DNA of 64,000 nt, from positions 6,688,084-6,752,083 of the forward strand of contig NC_087387.1 in assembly GCF_963675165.1 (NCBI RefSeq), in the 5' to 3' direction. Source of the stretch: Halichondria panicea (Eukaryota > Porifera > Demospongiae > Suberitida > Halichondriidae). A program made the translations under genes and the position numbers. Positions within the stretch are counted from its first letter, which is position 1, and every line of letters starts with the position of its first letter. This document shows, one piece after another, positions 32,478 to 44,601 of the stretch. The notes beneath the pieces are model-generated. The model did no database searches. It had not been told where the DNA came from and saw only the letters and a list, made by a program, of their open reading frames with translations.

Positions 32478-33925
32478 TTAATTACTGGCTTCCACAGTCA
32501 CTGGTGGTGGGTTGGATATCTGGAGTGCTCTCGGCTTGGGTTTGAAATTGTCAATGACATCATAGTCACTAACTGCTTCATTGCTTGTAGTCACAGTATC
32601 GTAGTTAGGATCTTGTGAGCTGACGTTCGGTTGTTTTAGGAATGTCCCATTGTAACTCTCATTCACTTTTGTTAGAATTCTGTTACTGAGCCAAACAATT
32701 ATAGCACCTCCATACATGTAATTAATTATTATACCTTTGTTTTGTTGGACTTGAGTTCCTTTTCCTTGTGACAGTGCAAGCCACCCACGCAATAACTGTC
32801 CCTACTTCTAGTAGTGCAAGAAGCCCAATCACTACTCCTAGTACACTGGTGATTGGGCTTCTTGGATGCATGGTTGTATTCTGTACAGCACTGGTTGAGA
32901 TACTACTGCTTGGGATTGGTGGATCACTGCTGTTGGCGGTAGTTTGATCTTCGATTATGTCAGAGGGTGCCATGCATAATGTCGATGAGTTAGGACATGT
33001 CTCACAGAACGATGGACACTCAACGGCTAAACCTCGAGCACATAACCCACTGTCAGTGATGTTCCCACAGCTCAACCTATTGTTGGTATCCATGGTGCAA
33101 CTAACTTGTGGGCTTGTCGTGCTGATTACGTTTGACACTGCTGCTGTGAAACGTATAGTTTACGTATGTAAATGTTTGCTTGACCTGATCATACTCGGTT
33201 CTTACCTTGGCTTGGAAATCCTAGCTGAGAGCAAACATGTCCAGCTAGTACTTGGTTGTAGCACATTGTACCCCATCGCTGGTTCTGACACACCTCCACT
33301 CGTCCTTGTCTTATGGTGGATCCGCCCACCAGTCGTACGGCTCCATCAGGGCAATCAACTAAAAATTATTATAGATAGCTACCACTAGAATGCATTTATT
33401 TAGAGATAATAGCCGACCTGGATTGCATTTTACCCATCCTTGTTGATTACTGTTGCAATTAGATAAAGCTTCAATTCTTTCACATTCTGCTAATGCATTC
33501 TCCCTGCCAGAACATGAGCCGAAATTGAACCTGAAGAAACCGCCACTGATAGACATCGATGCTAGATTCCTATTAAACCCTTTTGTGGCTCCTGCACGTA
33601 AGTAGTAGTATTGTATAGAGCAATGCTAACAGTCACTGACCTTGGTCACTGTAACCGTGCTGTCTACACACTACGTTGGCTTCTACTCGGGAAAATGGTT
33701 TGCCACACAGCCAACACCATTCTCCATCAAGGCAGTACTGGACGTAGCTTTTAGTCACTTGATCATCAAGACGTACTAGACGTAGAATTCCATTATTGCA
33801 CGCTGCATGTGCAAAGTATCACAGAGGATTAAGTTACAGTATATATATACATATTTACCGAGCTTGTCCGCCGATAGTTGTCCAACCAAAGCAAGCGTGA
33901 CAAGCAGCGAGCTGATATTTGCCAT
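32478..33925 (-). CDS. D3: SRCR transmembrane receptor, family D, tail T2
   Basis: Intact - strand gene, 390 residues. Exons: 33859-33925, 33641-33802, 33418-33591, 33206-33358, 32735-33143, 32478-32685. The signal peptide is MANISSLLVTLALVG. SRCR-1 has CNNGILRLVRLDD, YVQYCLDGEWCWLC, VVCRQHGYSDQG and GWVKCNPG. SRCR-2 has CPDGAVRLVGG and CSQLGFPSQG. A Ser/Thr stalk, TM helix (VLGVVIGLLALLEVGTVIAWV) and tail T2 with YDTV, nine residues, YDVI follow. Its SRCR-2 and tail are near-identical to D2 but its SRCR-1 is clearly different, so only part of the gene took part in the recent duplication or conversion. The exon 3 donor is GTCGGC. Confidence 0.86.
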
Positions 33926-34556
33926 GACTATTCTTGTGAATGCAAACAGATCTATACATGTAAATAATTATACCTATGATCGTGCAGTGTTAAGTAGGTT
34001 CAAGGTATAATGGAGTTGATGATAGTTTTTAGGTGTTGCATTTGTCTGTTTGGCTGGTATAGTTCAATGCATGCAAACATAGTAAATTAGACAGAGGTGC
34101 TTTCCATGTATGGTAACGCTTTTACCACTTGTACTATTTGCTATTATATTCCCCTATAGGTCATTGCTGCATGCATACACATTGTATGTAGTATATATAT
34201 AATGTGTCTGTATATAGAAGACAATCAGTATTTTAAAAAATGCACTTACTGTTTTTTGTTGCCTTCATTTCTTTGCCTTCTTTTTAGATGTGCATGTTTG
34301 GCTGTAAAACTGTAGTAGTATTATAGCATGAATACGTACATACTGAGACATTCTGTTTGGTGCACTATACATAGAGTATTCATATTCTCTATAATTAATT
34401 GATTATTCAACAGCTTATTTTATACCTTCACATTATTCCGTTAAACGGTTTTATCGTACGATCAGTGTTATGATGCATATGCACACTATATATTATGTTC
34501 AAGTTTTCTATAATGCATCTGTATGCACACTATAGCTATGACTGTTGTTGCAAGGT
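33926..34556. other. Intergenic upstream of D3
   Basis: No gene is supported. Around 34020-34080 there is a weak relative of the D/E upstream region (GCATTTGTCTGTTTGGCTGGTATAG), without a clear CTTGT-ACAAG palindrome. Confidence 0.4.
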
Positions 34557-36012
34557 TCATTCTCCTCCGACCATTGTTGCATGCTTCTTATTAATAGCTG
34601 CGTACATATGCTCCTCTGCATTGAAGAACTCATGTTCACTCTTACTGGCCTCAACCTTCACTGGTGGTGGGTTGGCTGGTTTTGGTCTGGGCCTGTTATG
34701 ATCAATGACATCATAGTCACCAATTCCTTCATCGCTTGTGGTCACAGTATTGTAGTTAGGACCTAGTGAACTGTAGCTCGGTTCTATAGGAGCTGTGTCA
34801 GTGTAGCTCTCATTCACTTGTGTTAGAATTCTGTTATAGCAAATAATAGGACACATTTTTTTAACAATTTGAAATTTAATACCTTTGTTTTGGTGGACTT
34901 GAGTTCCTTTTCGTTGTGACAGTACAAGCCACCCACGCAATAACTGTCCCTACTTCTAGTAGTACAAGAAGTCCAATCACTGCTCCTAGTGCACTGGTAA
35001 TCGGGTTTGCTGGATTGCAGCTGCTGGCTGATGTTGTCATAGAAGTGGTTGTGTGTTTTGTTCCGTTGATTGCTGGAGTATGTACAGCAGAGTTGAAAGT
35101 TTGGCATGTGATGACTAAGCTTGCCATATCACATATGCGTGACTGTATAGTGTCTCCACAGTTCAGGGTGGTGCCATCATCTGTCATTGTACAGTCGACT
35201 TTTGGGTCAATAGAGGAGGTAGTACTATTCGCCATTGCCCCTGTATACATTTAAACTTCATCTTGAATATAGTGTTGTACATTTTACTACCCTGCATTGG
35301 AAATCCTAACATTTTGCAAACGGTGTCTGCCAACTCTAGATCTTCATTGTAACAGACGGATGCCCAATGTCCCTGTGTACAGACGTCCACTCGTCCCTCT
35401 CTGATAGTGGTACCACCCACCAGTCTCACTGTTCCATTAGTGCAATCAGCTGTATAGCACTCAGCAGTAACTTTGAAATGCAAAAGTTAATGCTCTTACC
35501 TGGTTGACAGTCTACCCATCCATCATTGGTAATACATTCACTGGGATAACTAATGCCCGTGCACTCTCCTATGTTACTTTCCCCTCCAGCACAGGATGTG
35601 TCACCAAACATAAAGTAGGATGGACTAGCTCTTTGTGTTCTACTACTTCCTCCTCTCTTGGCTCCTGAGGATTGTGATGATTGTAAGGACATGTATGATA
35701 ATATCATCAAAACTAGCATACCTTGGCCGCTGAGTCCCAGTTGTCTGCACACAACATTGGCCTCCACTCTTGACCATGTTCCACCAGTACACAGGGAATG
35801 CCACTTTCCATCATGGCAGTACTGGACATACTCTTCATTGGAATTTTCGTATAACATTACTAGCTGTACAAATCCATTATTACACACTGCACCTATAGAG
35901 CATTAAAATCATCGATAAGTATTACTGTAAAGCACTTACCGTCAGCTTGCCCGTCCGCGAGTATTTGTCCAACTATGACAACAGTGAGTAATACCAAGCA
36001 GATACTAGCCAT
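34557..36012 (-). CDS. E6: SRCR transmembrane receptor, family E, tail T1
   Basis: Intact - strand gene, 397 residues. Exons: 35940-36012, 35722-35886, 35500-35664, 35291-35449, 34883-35240, 34557-34830. The signal peptide is MASICLVLLTVVIVG. SRCR-1 has CNNGFVQLVML, CHDGKWHSLC, VVCRQLGLSGQG, SNIGECTG and WVDCQPG. SRCR-2 has CTNGTVRLVGG, VCYNEDLE, VCKMLGFPMQG and DTIQSRICD. A Thr/Ser stalk of about 35 residues precedes the TM helix (ALGAVIGLLVLLEVGTVIAWV). Tail T1 has YSSL, YNTV, nine residues, YDVI, ANPPPVKV and MYAAI. The palindrome CTTGTAGACACAAG lies about 165 bp upstream. Confidence 0.87.
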
Positions 36013-36700
36013 GACTATTCTTGATACAAATTGTGAATGCAAGCAGATCTTGTTAAATACTGTCACTAGCAAATGCATGCATGGGTGATTGACATTATTA
36101 GTTTTATGTGTACGATTGCCTGTCTTTTGTTGTCATAGTCCAGCCAAACATAACAGCATTGAATAAAAGCGAAAGCCTTGTAGACACAAGGTTTCTTTTT
36201 TTCCCTTTATGGTAATGGTTGTGTTTCTTTGTGTGATGTGTGTGCAAATGTACCGTGTGTTGACTGACTGTAGCTAATAGCGGAGTGTTCTTAGTGTACA
36301 GTTCTCAAAGTACGCTGGATATCACTAGCCATCATGCATTAATAGCCATTAGAGTGAAGAACAGCAGTTGTTGTAATTTCAGACAGATAAACAAGTATTT
36401 TTTAGCTAGATAATAAATCTGTGAATACAGTGACTTTAGGAATGTGTACACAAAATCCAGTCTGGTTGTATGTTTAGGCATTTGCTTAGTTCCTTGAAGG
36501 GACATTTTTTATTGTTTTGATTTAATGGCTCGGTCCACAGATGGCCTAAAGAGCATTATAGTAAGTTGAACAAATTTATGTTATTGTGCATTTACATGCA
36601 ATCAGTTTTATATAATGCATACACATGCAAATGTCGTATACTAGTTGTTTTCATTATGTGTCTCTGCAGCTATAGCTATGACTGTTACTCCTTTTCTTCT
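36013..36700. other. Intergenic between E6 and the E7 tail
   Basis: It holds the E6 upstream region (palindrome at 36177) and otherwise no recognisable gene. GAAGGGACATTTTTTATTG (36497) is repeated inverted near 49060, where it follows the E9 tail, so it is 3' flank of T2-tailed genes. Confidence 0.45.
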
Positions 36701-38068
36701 TTAATTACTGGCTTCCACCGTCACTGGTGTGGGTTGGATATCTGGAGTGTTCTCGGCTTGGGCTTGAAATTATTAATGACATCATAGTCACCAACTGCTT
36801 CATCGCTTGTGGTCACGGTATCGTAGTTAGGATCTTGTGAACTGACGTTCGGTTGTTTTTAGGAATGTCCCATTGTAACTCTCATTCACTTTTGTTAGAA
36901 TTCTGTAACAGAGGAAACAATTATAGCACCTTCATGCATGTAATTGAATACCTTTGTTTTGGTGAACTTGAGTTCCTTTTCCTTGTGACAGTACAAGCCA
37001 CCCACGCAATAACTGTCCCTACTTCTAGTAGTACAAGAAGTCCAATCACTGCTCCTAGTGCACTGGTGATTGGGCTTGTTGCCTCCATGGAAGTGGTTGT
37101 GGGTGTGGCTGTGGCTGAAATCTGTACAGCAGAGTTGTGAGTTTGGCATTCGATGACTAAGCTTCCTGCACCACATACGTGCGACTGTATAGTGTCTCCA
37201 CAGTTCAGGGTGGTGCCATCATCTGTCACTGTACAGTCAACTTTTGGATCAATAGAAGAAGTAGTACTATTCGCCATTGCCCCTATATAAACATTCGTAC
37301 ATTTAAACTTCATCTTTTATATAGTGTTGTACATTTTATTACCCTGCATTGGAAATCCTAACATTTTGCAAATGGTGCCTGCCAGCTCTAGGTCTTCATT
37401 GTAACAGATGGATGCCCAATGTCCCTGTGTACAGACGTCCACTCGTCCCTCTCTGTTAGTGGAACCACCCACCAACCTCACTGTTCCATCAGTGCAATTA
37501 GCTGTATAATTATCTCATGCATGCAGTATCAACTTTAACAAACTCTTACCTGGTTGGCAGTCTACCCATCCTTTTCTACTAGTACCACATGTACTGGGAT
37601 AACTAATGCCCTTACACTCTCCTATGTTATACTCCCTTCCAGTACATGTGCCACTAATTATAAAGTAGGATTGATTAGCTGGTACTGTTGAACCTCCTCC
37701 TTTATTGGCTCCTGATATAGGATTGTGATAGACCAATTCAAAGACATGTATAACAATTAAGCAAAACTAACTGACCATGGCCGCTGAGTCCCAGTTGTCT
37801 GCACACAACATTGGCCTCTACTCTTGACCATGTTCCACCACCAGCACACAGGGAATGCCATTCTCCATCATGGCAGAACTGTATATACTCTTCATTGAAA
37901 CTACCATATCTTACTAGCTGTACAGCTCCATTATTACACACTGCACAATCACATGCAGAGCATTAAATTACTTTATCTATGATTATTACTGAAAAACTTA
38001 CCTTGCCCGTCCGCGAGTATTTGTCCAACTATGACAACAGTGAGTAATACCAAGCAGATACTAGCCAT
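36700..38068 (-). CDS. E7: SRCR receptor, family E, with frameshifted T2 tail
   Basis: Exons: 38002-38068, 37776-37940, 37550-37711, 37343-37501, 36952-37282 and the tail from 36902. Signal peptide, both SRCR domains (CNNGAVQLVRYG...WVDCQPG; CTDGTVRLVGG...CKMLGFPMQG), stalk and TM helix are all open. In the tail, a run of five A (TTTTT on +, near 36857) replaces four in relatives, so after NGTFL the frame shifts and stops at 36827. The YDTV and YDVI module is still encoded out of frame further on. The product would be a receptor with a tail of about 20 residues and no tyrosine module. A homopolymer sequencing error is an alternative. Confidence 0.72.
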
Positions 38069-38756
38069 GACTATTCTGACACACTAGCTTGTGAATGCAA
38101 GCAGATCTAATGGTGTTTGCACAGGCTAATGCATGGGCGGTTGACATTCAGTTATTATCTATTCATGTGTTGGATTTGTGTCTGTCTTTTGTTGGCATTT
38201 CACTCCAAAACATAACAGCTAGCTTTCTAACTGAGTAGGCATTGTAGACGAAAGGTTTCTTTTATTTCCCTTTATGGTAATGGTTGGCCTACATTTATTT
38301 GCTTTACTGTAATGAAGATGCAGTTTCATCGTTATTGATTGAGTGCAGTGATTACAGGAAAGCGATAATCGTAAAAAAATTGCTCAGTTCCTGGCATGGA
38401 AATTATAATGGACCTATATCTTAATAGTCCCACAAATAATTCGAAGACCCAGTATTAACTGCAGTCAGTACATTCTTTGACTGTTTTAACCTTAATTCAT
38501 GATTGCTGTACTTGTGTTATGATGCATGCACAAGGTTATAATGATGTGTTTCTACACACTGTAGCTATATTGCTATAGCTGTTATTGTATACAAGCCTTC
38601 CAATAAAAGTAACAGTGTGCAGTATTCATTGTGCAGTATATACATTCTGATTGTTTTGGTGTACATTCATGCAACACTGTTGTATGAACATTTATCAAAG
38701 TGTAAGCTCCACTGTCTCATAGTTGAAGACTCTAATAAGACTCTTGAGATATAAGT
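38069..38756. other. Shared upstream region of divergent E7 and B2
   Basis: No gene. Upstream of E7 there is a degenerate version of the D/E motif (TTGTAGACGAAAGG near 38245). The last 60 bp before B2 (TCATAGTTGAAGACTCTAATAAGACTC) are shared with the B3 upstream region at 41208-41248. Confidence 0.5.
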
Positions 38757-40263
38757 ATGAATACTCTACCACTATTGATTGTAATTCTTGTTGCCAGTTC
38801 TGAAACTATTCAAGGTATGAACTTGTGTTTAATTTGTTGACTAACAGAGCAACAAGTTTACTCCCTCAGGCTGCATTGATGGAAAGGTACAGAGACTAGA
38901 TGATGGTAGAATCAATATTTGCTCTGATCAAGAATGGAAAACTGTGTGTGAGAAAAACCCTGATGGAAGATGGAATGTCCGTAAGACTAATGTCGTCTGC
39001 AGACTGCTCGGCTACGAAGATAATGGTAATAATTATAGCACAATTATTCATAGCTTTAATGTATACACTATCTGGTGAACTACAACATTAACAGGGGCAA
39101 CTGTGAATCGAATGTGCTCAAATAAAACTGCTCAGACTGATTACGTTGAAGTTCTAAAGTGCAGTGGAACTGAGAATTTTCTCGAAGAATGTGGAATAGC
39201 CTCAACTGATTTTGAGGATTGTCGAAGTAATAATTGCAATAATAGTCAGCAAAGAATTCCTCTAATAACTTGTCTACCAGGTTTGTAGTTAGTTTATTGC
39301 TTATGTATTAGGAGATAACAAACTACAGTGAACTGTACTAACGGGACCATAAGACTGGTGGGTGGATCCACTGACAGAGAGGGACGAGTGGAGGTGTGTG
39401 TGGGTGGTCGCTGGGGAACTGTTCAAACAAACAATTTGCAAATGGTTGAGTTTGTTTGCTCTACACTGGGTTTCCCAACTGAAGGTAGAGAAGAGACAGT
39501 GAGCATTTAAATTGAACCAATGCATGTATGTATGTCTAATAATACAGATTCAAAAGCAGTAACTACTCTTGGCCATGGAACAGCTCCAATAAGAAGCTGT
39601 GTAATAAATAACAGCACCCTCCACTGTGTGGACATTGCGGATGAAGATTCCTTTGAACTTGGAGTTGTATGCAAAACACACATTGGTGACTCATGTAATG
39701 AAAGCTGTGCCTTGAGAAGATTGATTACGTATACTGTGATTGGTCTTCTGGTGATTGCACTCATGGGACTTGCTATTGTAACTTGCTGTGTGTTGGGGAA
39801 ACAGTACAGGTCACAGAAACAGCAACAAACAGAGTAAATGTTTCAACATAATTATTAGCTTCACTTTCAATGATCGTCTGCATGCATGTACACATACATG
39901 TACAGGTACAACATTTCTCATGTGCAAGAGCTCTCGACAATTCAACCACAACTGAACAACCCAGTGGACAATGTGAGCATGGAACCAAATAATGCATACA
40001 GCTCCAGTGGACCCATTTACGAACAAGTTGCCAATGGCAATGAACAAGAGCACACCAACTCAATGCTTGAACGCGACAACAGCCCAGATTATTGCTCAAC
40101 TCAGCTCAATGCTATAGATGAGGAGGAGAACTACCATGTAGTGGAGAGTGAAGGGTGTGAGGGTGTGGAGGGGGCGGGCTGTGATGGTGTGTACAGTGAG
40201 GTTAATAGCGACGAGGTACCAAACGATGTCGAGGGAAATGGACAGCAAGGTGTGGCTGTGTGA
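38757..40263 (+). CDS. B2: SRCR transmembrane receptor, family B, T3 tail lacking one Tyr
   Basis: Intact, 399 residues. Exons: 38757-38814, 38870-39025, 39095-39280, 39329-39484, 39548-39833, 39906-40263. The signal peptide is MNTLPLLIVILVASS. SRCR-1 has CIDGKVQRLDDG, EWKTVCEKNPDG, VVCRLLGYEDNG and LITCLPG. SRCR-2 has CTNGTIRLVGG, RVEVCVGGRWGTVQ, CSTLGFPTEG and LGVVCKTHIGD. The stalk is short; the TM helix is YTVIGLLVIALMGLAIV. The tail keeps YEQV, but the second position of the module reads NSML instead of YSIL, so the paired motif is lost, while NYHVV and VYSEV remain. Tandem copy B3 lies 2.5 kb downstream. Confidence 0.88.
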
Positions 40264-41248
40264 ATTATGAGGAGTACTCCATACTCAAGCATTGAGAAAC
40301 TGAACATTAACGTAAACTTGCATTATTGTGATCAAAAGTTTATAGAGGTCTTACAATTCGTGTGAGTGAGTGATGTGAGGTAGTTACTATAGAGTTGTGA
40401 TTGGAGTGAACTTTAAAGTGGTTCTGATATACATGTGATTTTATGATGTAGTCCAAGTGGAATTCAGTTCCTATATGCGATATATGAGTTACATGCATAC
40501 ACGTCACGTACACAGACATACTGTGGCCCTTCAAGTAATGCTAGCATATTGCTAGATAATAGTAATAATAACGTTACAGCAAGAGCCACATAAATGGGCT
40601 TGAATAAAATAGCTCAGTTCCTTGCTATCATGGACCCATGCTAATAGCCCCACAAATAATTCAAATACCCAGTATTCATTGCAGTACATTCTTTGATTGT
40701 TTTGCTCACTGTGCATGCATGGTAATGTACATTGTGATTACTGTTTAACTAGTGTTAACTTATGGTGCACATGGTTATATTACGAAGCTATAAAATATAG
40801 GTATTTAGGTTGTCTGGATGTGTGTGGTGTGTTTCTACACACTTAGTTATTAGCCTCGATCCCAGGCCGAGTTTTCGCTTTTATAACGGTTAGGCGAACA
40901 GTTGTTTGCCTAACCGTTATAAAAGCGAAAACTAGGCCTGGGATCGAGGCTAACTTAGTTATAGGCTTTTTCTCCTCACAACGTTTGTTGCCTTCATTCT
41001 CTTGTTGATGATTGGTTTAGAACCCTACAAGCTTGTATTTATTGACAGCTCTCTCTGTTGTGTTGAAACCTGACAATTTTAAGAAACTGGCTGAGTTTCA
41101 ATGTTGTGACAATTTAACGTGGATTTCATGCAACAATTGTATATTATATGTCAGTAGCTTGAAAAGCAAACACATTCAACAATAACATTACAAGTATAAG
41201 CTCCACTGTCATAGTTGAAGACTCTAATAAGACTCTTGAGATATAAGT
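40264..41248. other. Intergenic between B2 and B3
   Basis: No gene. It contains the 102-bp hairpin element at 40851-40952 and, at the right end, the B-family upstream segment. The rest shows weak similarity to other 3' flanks. Confidence 0.5.
40851..40952. mobile_element. Hairpin MITE with 10-bp target duplication
   Basis: A near-perfect palindrome: the left arm TAGCCTCGATCCCAGGCC...TAACGGTTAGGC pairs with the right arm over about 49 bp with two mismatches, and the loop is only a few bases. ACTTAGTTAT flanks both sides (40841-40850 and 40953-40962), an exact 10-bp target-site duplication. That length suggests a Mutator-like (MULE) element, by inference. Part of the same end is found at 10226 and 58177. 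Confidence 0.92.
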
Positions 41249-42735
41249 ATGAATACTCTACCACTATTGATTGTAATTCTTGTTGCCAGTTCTGAAACTG
41301 TTCAAGGTATGAACTTGTATTTAACTCTGTTTTATTAATTATAACTTCAGGCTGCATTGATGGAAAGGTACAGAGACTAGATGATGGTAGAATCAATATT
41401 TGCTCTGGTCAAGAATGGAAAACTGTGTGTGAGAAAAACCCTGATGGAAGATGGAATGTCCGTAAGACTAATGTCGCCTGCAGACTGCTCGGCTACGAAG
41501 ATAATGGTAATAATTATAGCACAATTATTCATAGCTTTAATGTAATGTGACTATCTGATGAACTACAACATTAACAGGGGCAACTGTGAATCGAATGTGC
41601 TCAAATAAAACTGCTCAGACTGATTACGTTGAAGTTCAAAAGTGCAGTGGAACTGAGAATTTTCTCGAAGAATGTGGAATAGCCTCAACTGATTTTGAGG
41701 ATTGTCGAAGTAATAATTGCAATAATGGTCAGCAAAGAATTCCTCTAATAACTTGTCTACCAGGTTTGTAGTTAGTTTATTGCTTATGTGTTAGGAGATT
41801 ACAAATTACAGTGAACTGCTCTAACGGGACCCTAAGACTTGTGGGTGGATCTACTGACAGAGAGGGACGAGTGGAGGTGTGTGTGGGCGGTCGCTGGGGA
41901 ACTGTTCAAACAAACAATTTGCAAATGGTTGAATTTGTTTGCTCTACACTGGGTTTCCCAACTGAAGGTAGGGACAGTGAGGATTTTAATTTAACCTATT
42001 TGGTTGCATGTATGCCTATTATATACTACTAATAATACAGGTTCAAAAGCAGTCACTACTTTTGGCCATGGAACTGCCCCAATAAGAAGCTGTGTAATAA
42101 TAAACAGAATCATTCACTGTGTAGACATTACAGATGACGATTCCTTTGAGCTTGGAGTTGTATGCAAGACACACATTGGTGATTCGATATCTGCAGTCTT
42201 GGGAGGAGTGATTGGTCTTCTGGTGGTTGTACTCATGGGACTTGCTATTGGATTGACTGTAACTTGCTGTGCGTTGGGGAAACGCAGGTCACAGAAACAG
42301 GAACAAACAGAGTAAGTGTTTTCCCCATAATTATTTGCTTCACTTTCAAGTATACATGCATACATGACGATGTACAGGTACAGCATTTCTCAAAAGCAAG
42401 AACTCCCAAGAATTCTACAACAATCGAACAACTCAGTACACAATGTGAGCACGGAAACATGCGATGAACACAGCTCCAGTGGACCGATCTACGAACAAAT
42501 TGACAATGGCAATCAACAAGACCACACCTACTCAATACTCGAACGCGATGAAAGCCCAGATTGTTGCTCAACACAGCTCAATGATATAGACAAAGAGCAG
42601 AGCTACCATGTAGTGGAGAGCGAAGGGTGTGAGGGGGTGGAGGGGGAGGGCTGTGACAGTGTGTATAGTGAGGCTAGTAGCGGCGAGGTAACGAATAATG
42701 TCAAGCAAAACAGACAACAAGGTGTGGCTGTGTGA
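41249..42735 (+). CDS. B3: SRCR transmembrane receptor with a consensus ITAM-like tail
   Basis: Intact, 394 residues. Exons: 41249-41306, 41351-41506, 41578-41763, 41812-41967, 42041-42311, 42378-42735. The ectodomain is nearly that of B2 (CIDGKVQRLDDG, CRLLGYEDNG, LITCLPG; CSNGTLRLVGG, RVEVCVGGRWG, CSTLGFPTEG, LGVVCKTHIGD). The TM helix is AVLGGVIGLLVVVLMGLAIGLTV. The tail reads YEQI, nine residues, YSIL, so both half-motifs have Ile or Leu at +3 as in the classical ITAM definition; SYHVV and VYSEA follow. The serine- and glutamate-rich C-terminus ends QQGVAV, as in B2. The clearest candidate signalling receptor in the window. Confidence 0.9.
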
Positions 42736-43355
42736 AGAGGAGTACTCCACACTCAAGCATTGAGAAAACTAAACATTCATGCTCCTAGTAATTATAGGGT
42801 TTGTATGAGTTATTTTTTACCTTTATGTTTATAGTGTTTCCTGTATCAGCCAATGGAATTTTATTTTGTAAAATGAGCAAGCATCAGTTTGTTTATAGTG
42901 TCAGGTCCCTGATAACAATAACATATTTTAAGAATCCTAACAGTTGCGTACCTTTCATGGAGATTATCATGTACCTGTACTTTAACTATATAGTGAGCAA
43001 CACCAAACAGTTACTAGCTAACCGTGACTATTATTCTCGATACATTATTTGTAAAAATAAGTACTGTGCACAGGTTAATGTATGCATGATATAGTACTGT
43101 TTTCATGTTTTAGTCCACTCAAAGCATGATAGTCTTGTCGACAAAAGGTTTCTTATTCCCCTGTATGTTGGCCTGCATGTTTACTTTAAGTTATCCTCTC
43201 TGGTGCCCTGAGGGCATAACTCTGATAACAAAGTGTGCGTGTGTATATACACACATGTGTATTGTACTGTGTGTTGACTCTCGCTAATAGCAGAGGGTTC
43301 TGAACAATGTTAGTATATAGTTCCCAAAATGAGGATGTTAAATTGTTACTCAATC
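42736..43355. other. Intergenic between B3 and F
   Basis: No gene is supported. 43130-43160 holds a degraded D/E upstream motif (CTTGTCGACAAAAGG), and 43190-43330 resembles the spacer at 32000-32100. These look like remnants of an E-type promoter without its gene. Confidence 0.45.
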
Positions 43356-44085
43356 TCAGCCGGTAAGATTTGGTCCATTTGTGTCTGGTTCAATGTTTGA
43401 GATCAGAGCCTCGTTGCTGCTTGATACAGCAGCTGTACGTTGTTCAACCAATAGCTCATCGTGATTGGTTTCTGTTTCAGTATCACTTCTAGTGCCTTCA
43501 TTGTTCTGAGACTTCCTTACCTTTATTTTCTTTGATTTATCCACCACTGTGTAGGTGTGATCCTCGGCAATAAAGAATTTCTCTTCTCTCTTACTGGCTT
43601 TTTCCCTCACTGGTGGAGACAGATAAGCTTTGGCTGTGTTTGTGGGTGCTTGGCTGTATGTAGTAATGATATCATAGTTGTCAATTGCCGCATCATTTGC
43701 GATAATAACATTTGCATAGTTATTAGCAGTGTTCCATCAAGCATCCTGGGTATTTGAGGAACGTATGTTTCATTCTTCTCATTCGTGCCTGTGGAACTGC
43801 ATGCATATAGTTAGCATACAATAAACAATAAACTAATAATATTATTGTTGGGAGATAACTGAGTTACACACACTTGATAGTTGCATGGAGTTAGTGTTTT
43901 TCCTCCTAGCAACAACACCACAACTAATTAGAGTGATTATTTGTAGGACCACTAGAACACCAATAACTGCTCCCAATGCCACTGTAATGGCGCTGTCATG
44001 GTTAGTCAGTTCTGTAATCGGACATGTACTCGAGCCTGTAGTCGAGGTCACTCGAGTAGATAGGACATTTGAAACAATTGGGTAA
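43356..44085 (-). pseudogene. F: receptor stalk/TM/tail fragment, family F
   Basis: - strand. Stalk and TM are in about 43845-44060, with ALGAVIGVLVVLQIITLISCGVV. A tail exon from about 43790 to 43356 has, in one frame, YANV, ten residues, YDII, then a long charged C-terminus containing TYTVV and ending EPDTNGPNLTG. The start of the tail exon and the YANV part lie in different frames (an in-frame TGA precedes WNTANNY), and no SRCR exons are found upstream. It is best read as the surviving 3' part of a sixth family; relics are at 18290 and 24110. Confidence 0.55.
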
Positions 44086-44601
44086 GTACTTGCATGGTTG
44101 ATTTGGTGATGGTCAGCGATCCATCTAATGGTTTCTTCCCGGCATGTGCTAGGGGCCTATGAGTGTGATGATAAAAACCAAACCATATCCATACGTATGT
44201 ACGTTGCTACGTACATAGAATACAAATAATAATATAGTATTGTGATGTTGTTATAATAAGATGCTGCGTCAAATTAGGCCTCTTTCTGATGCACATAATT
44301 ATTATAATAATTGGACATTGATAATCATGAGCATTATATTCATGGCTAACAGCTATTAATACGTGTATAATTATGATGCATGTTATTGCTGCACTTGGTC
44401 GAATTTCAATAGAAATGTACAACAAAAAATTACATGCTGTCAACAACATTCAGGAACTGAGTTTCAATGTTGTCCATTGTGTCATGCAACACCTGATATT
44501 TTTGTCAACTTGAAAAGCGAACGACGCAACTTACCTTAAAAGGAAGCTACAGAAATGACAGGCAGTTAGAAAGCGCCTCAAATAAGACTAACTAGTGAGA
44601 T
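44086..44601. other. Intergenic upstream of B4
   Basis: No gene is seen. The last 80 bp (GAAAGCGCCTCAAATAAGAC) match the segment upstream of B1 (9295-9320), so this is the B-type promoter region. Confidence 0.45.

Noticed and set aside
41151-41396. 81-codon - strand frame over the B3 start
   Set aside because: Antisense to the B3 signal and first SRCR exon; shadow.
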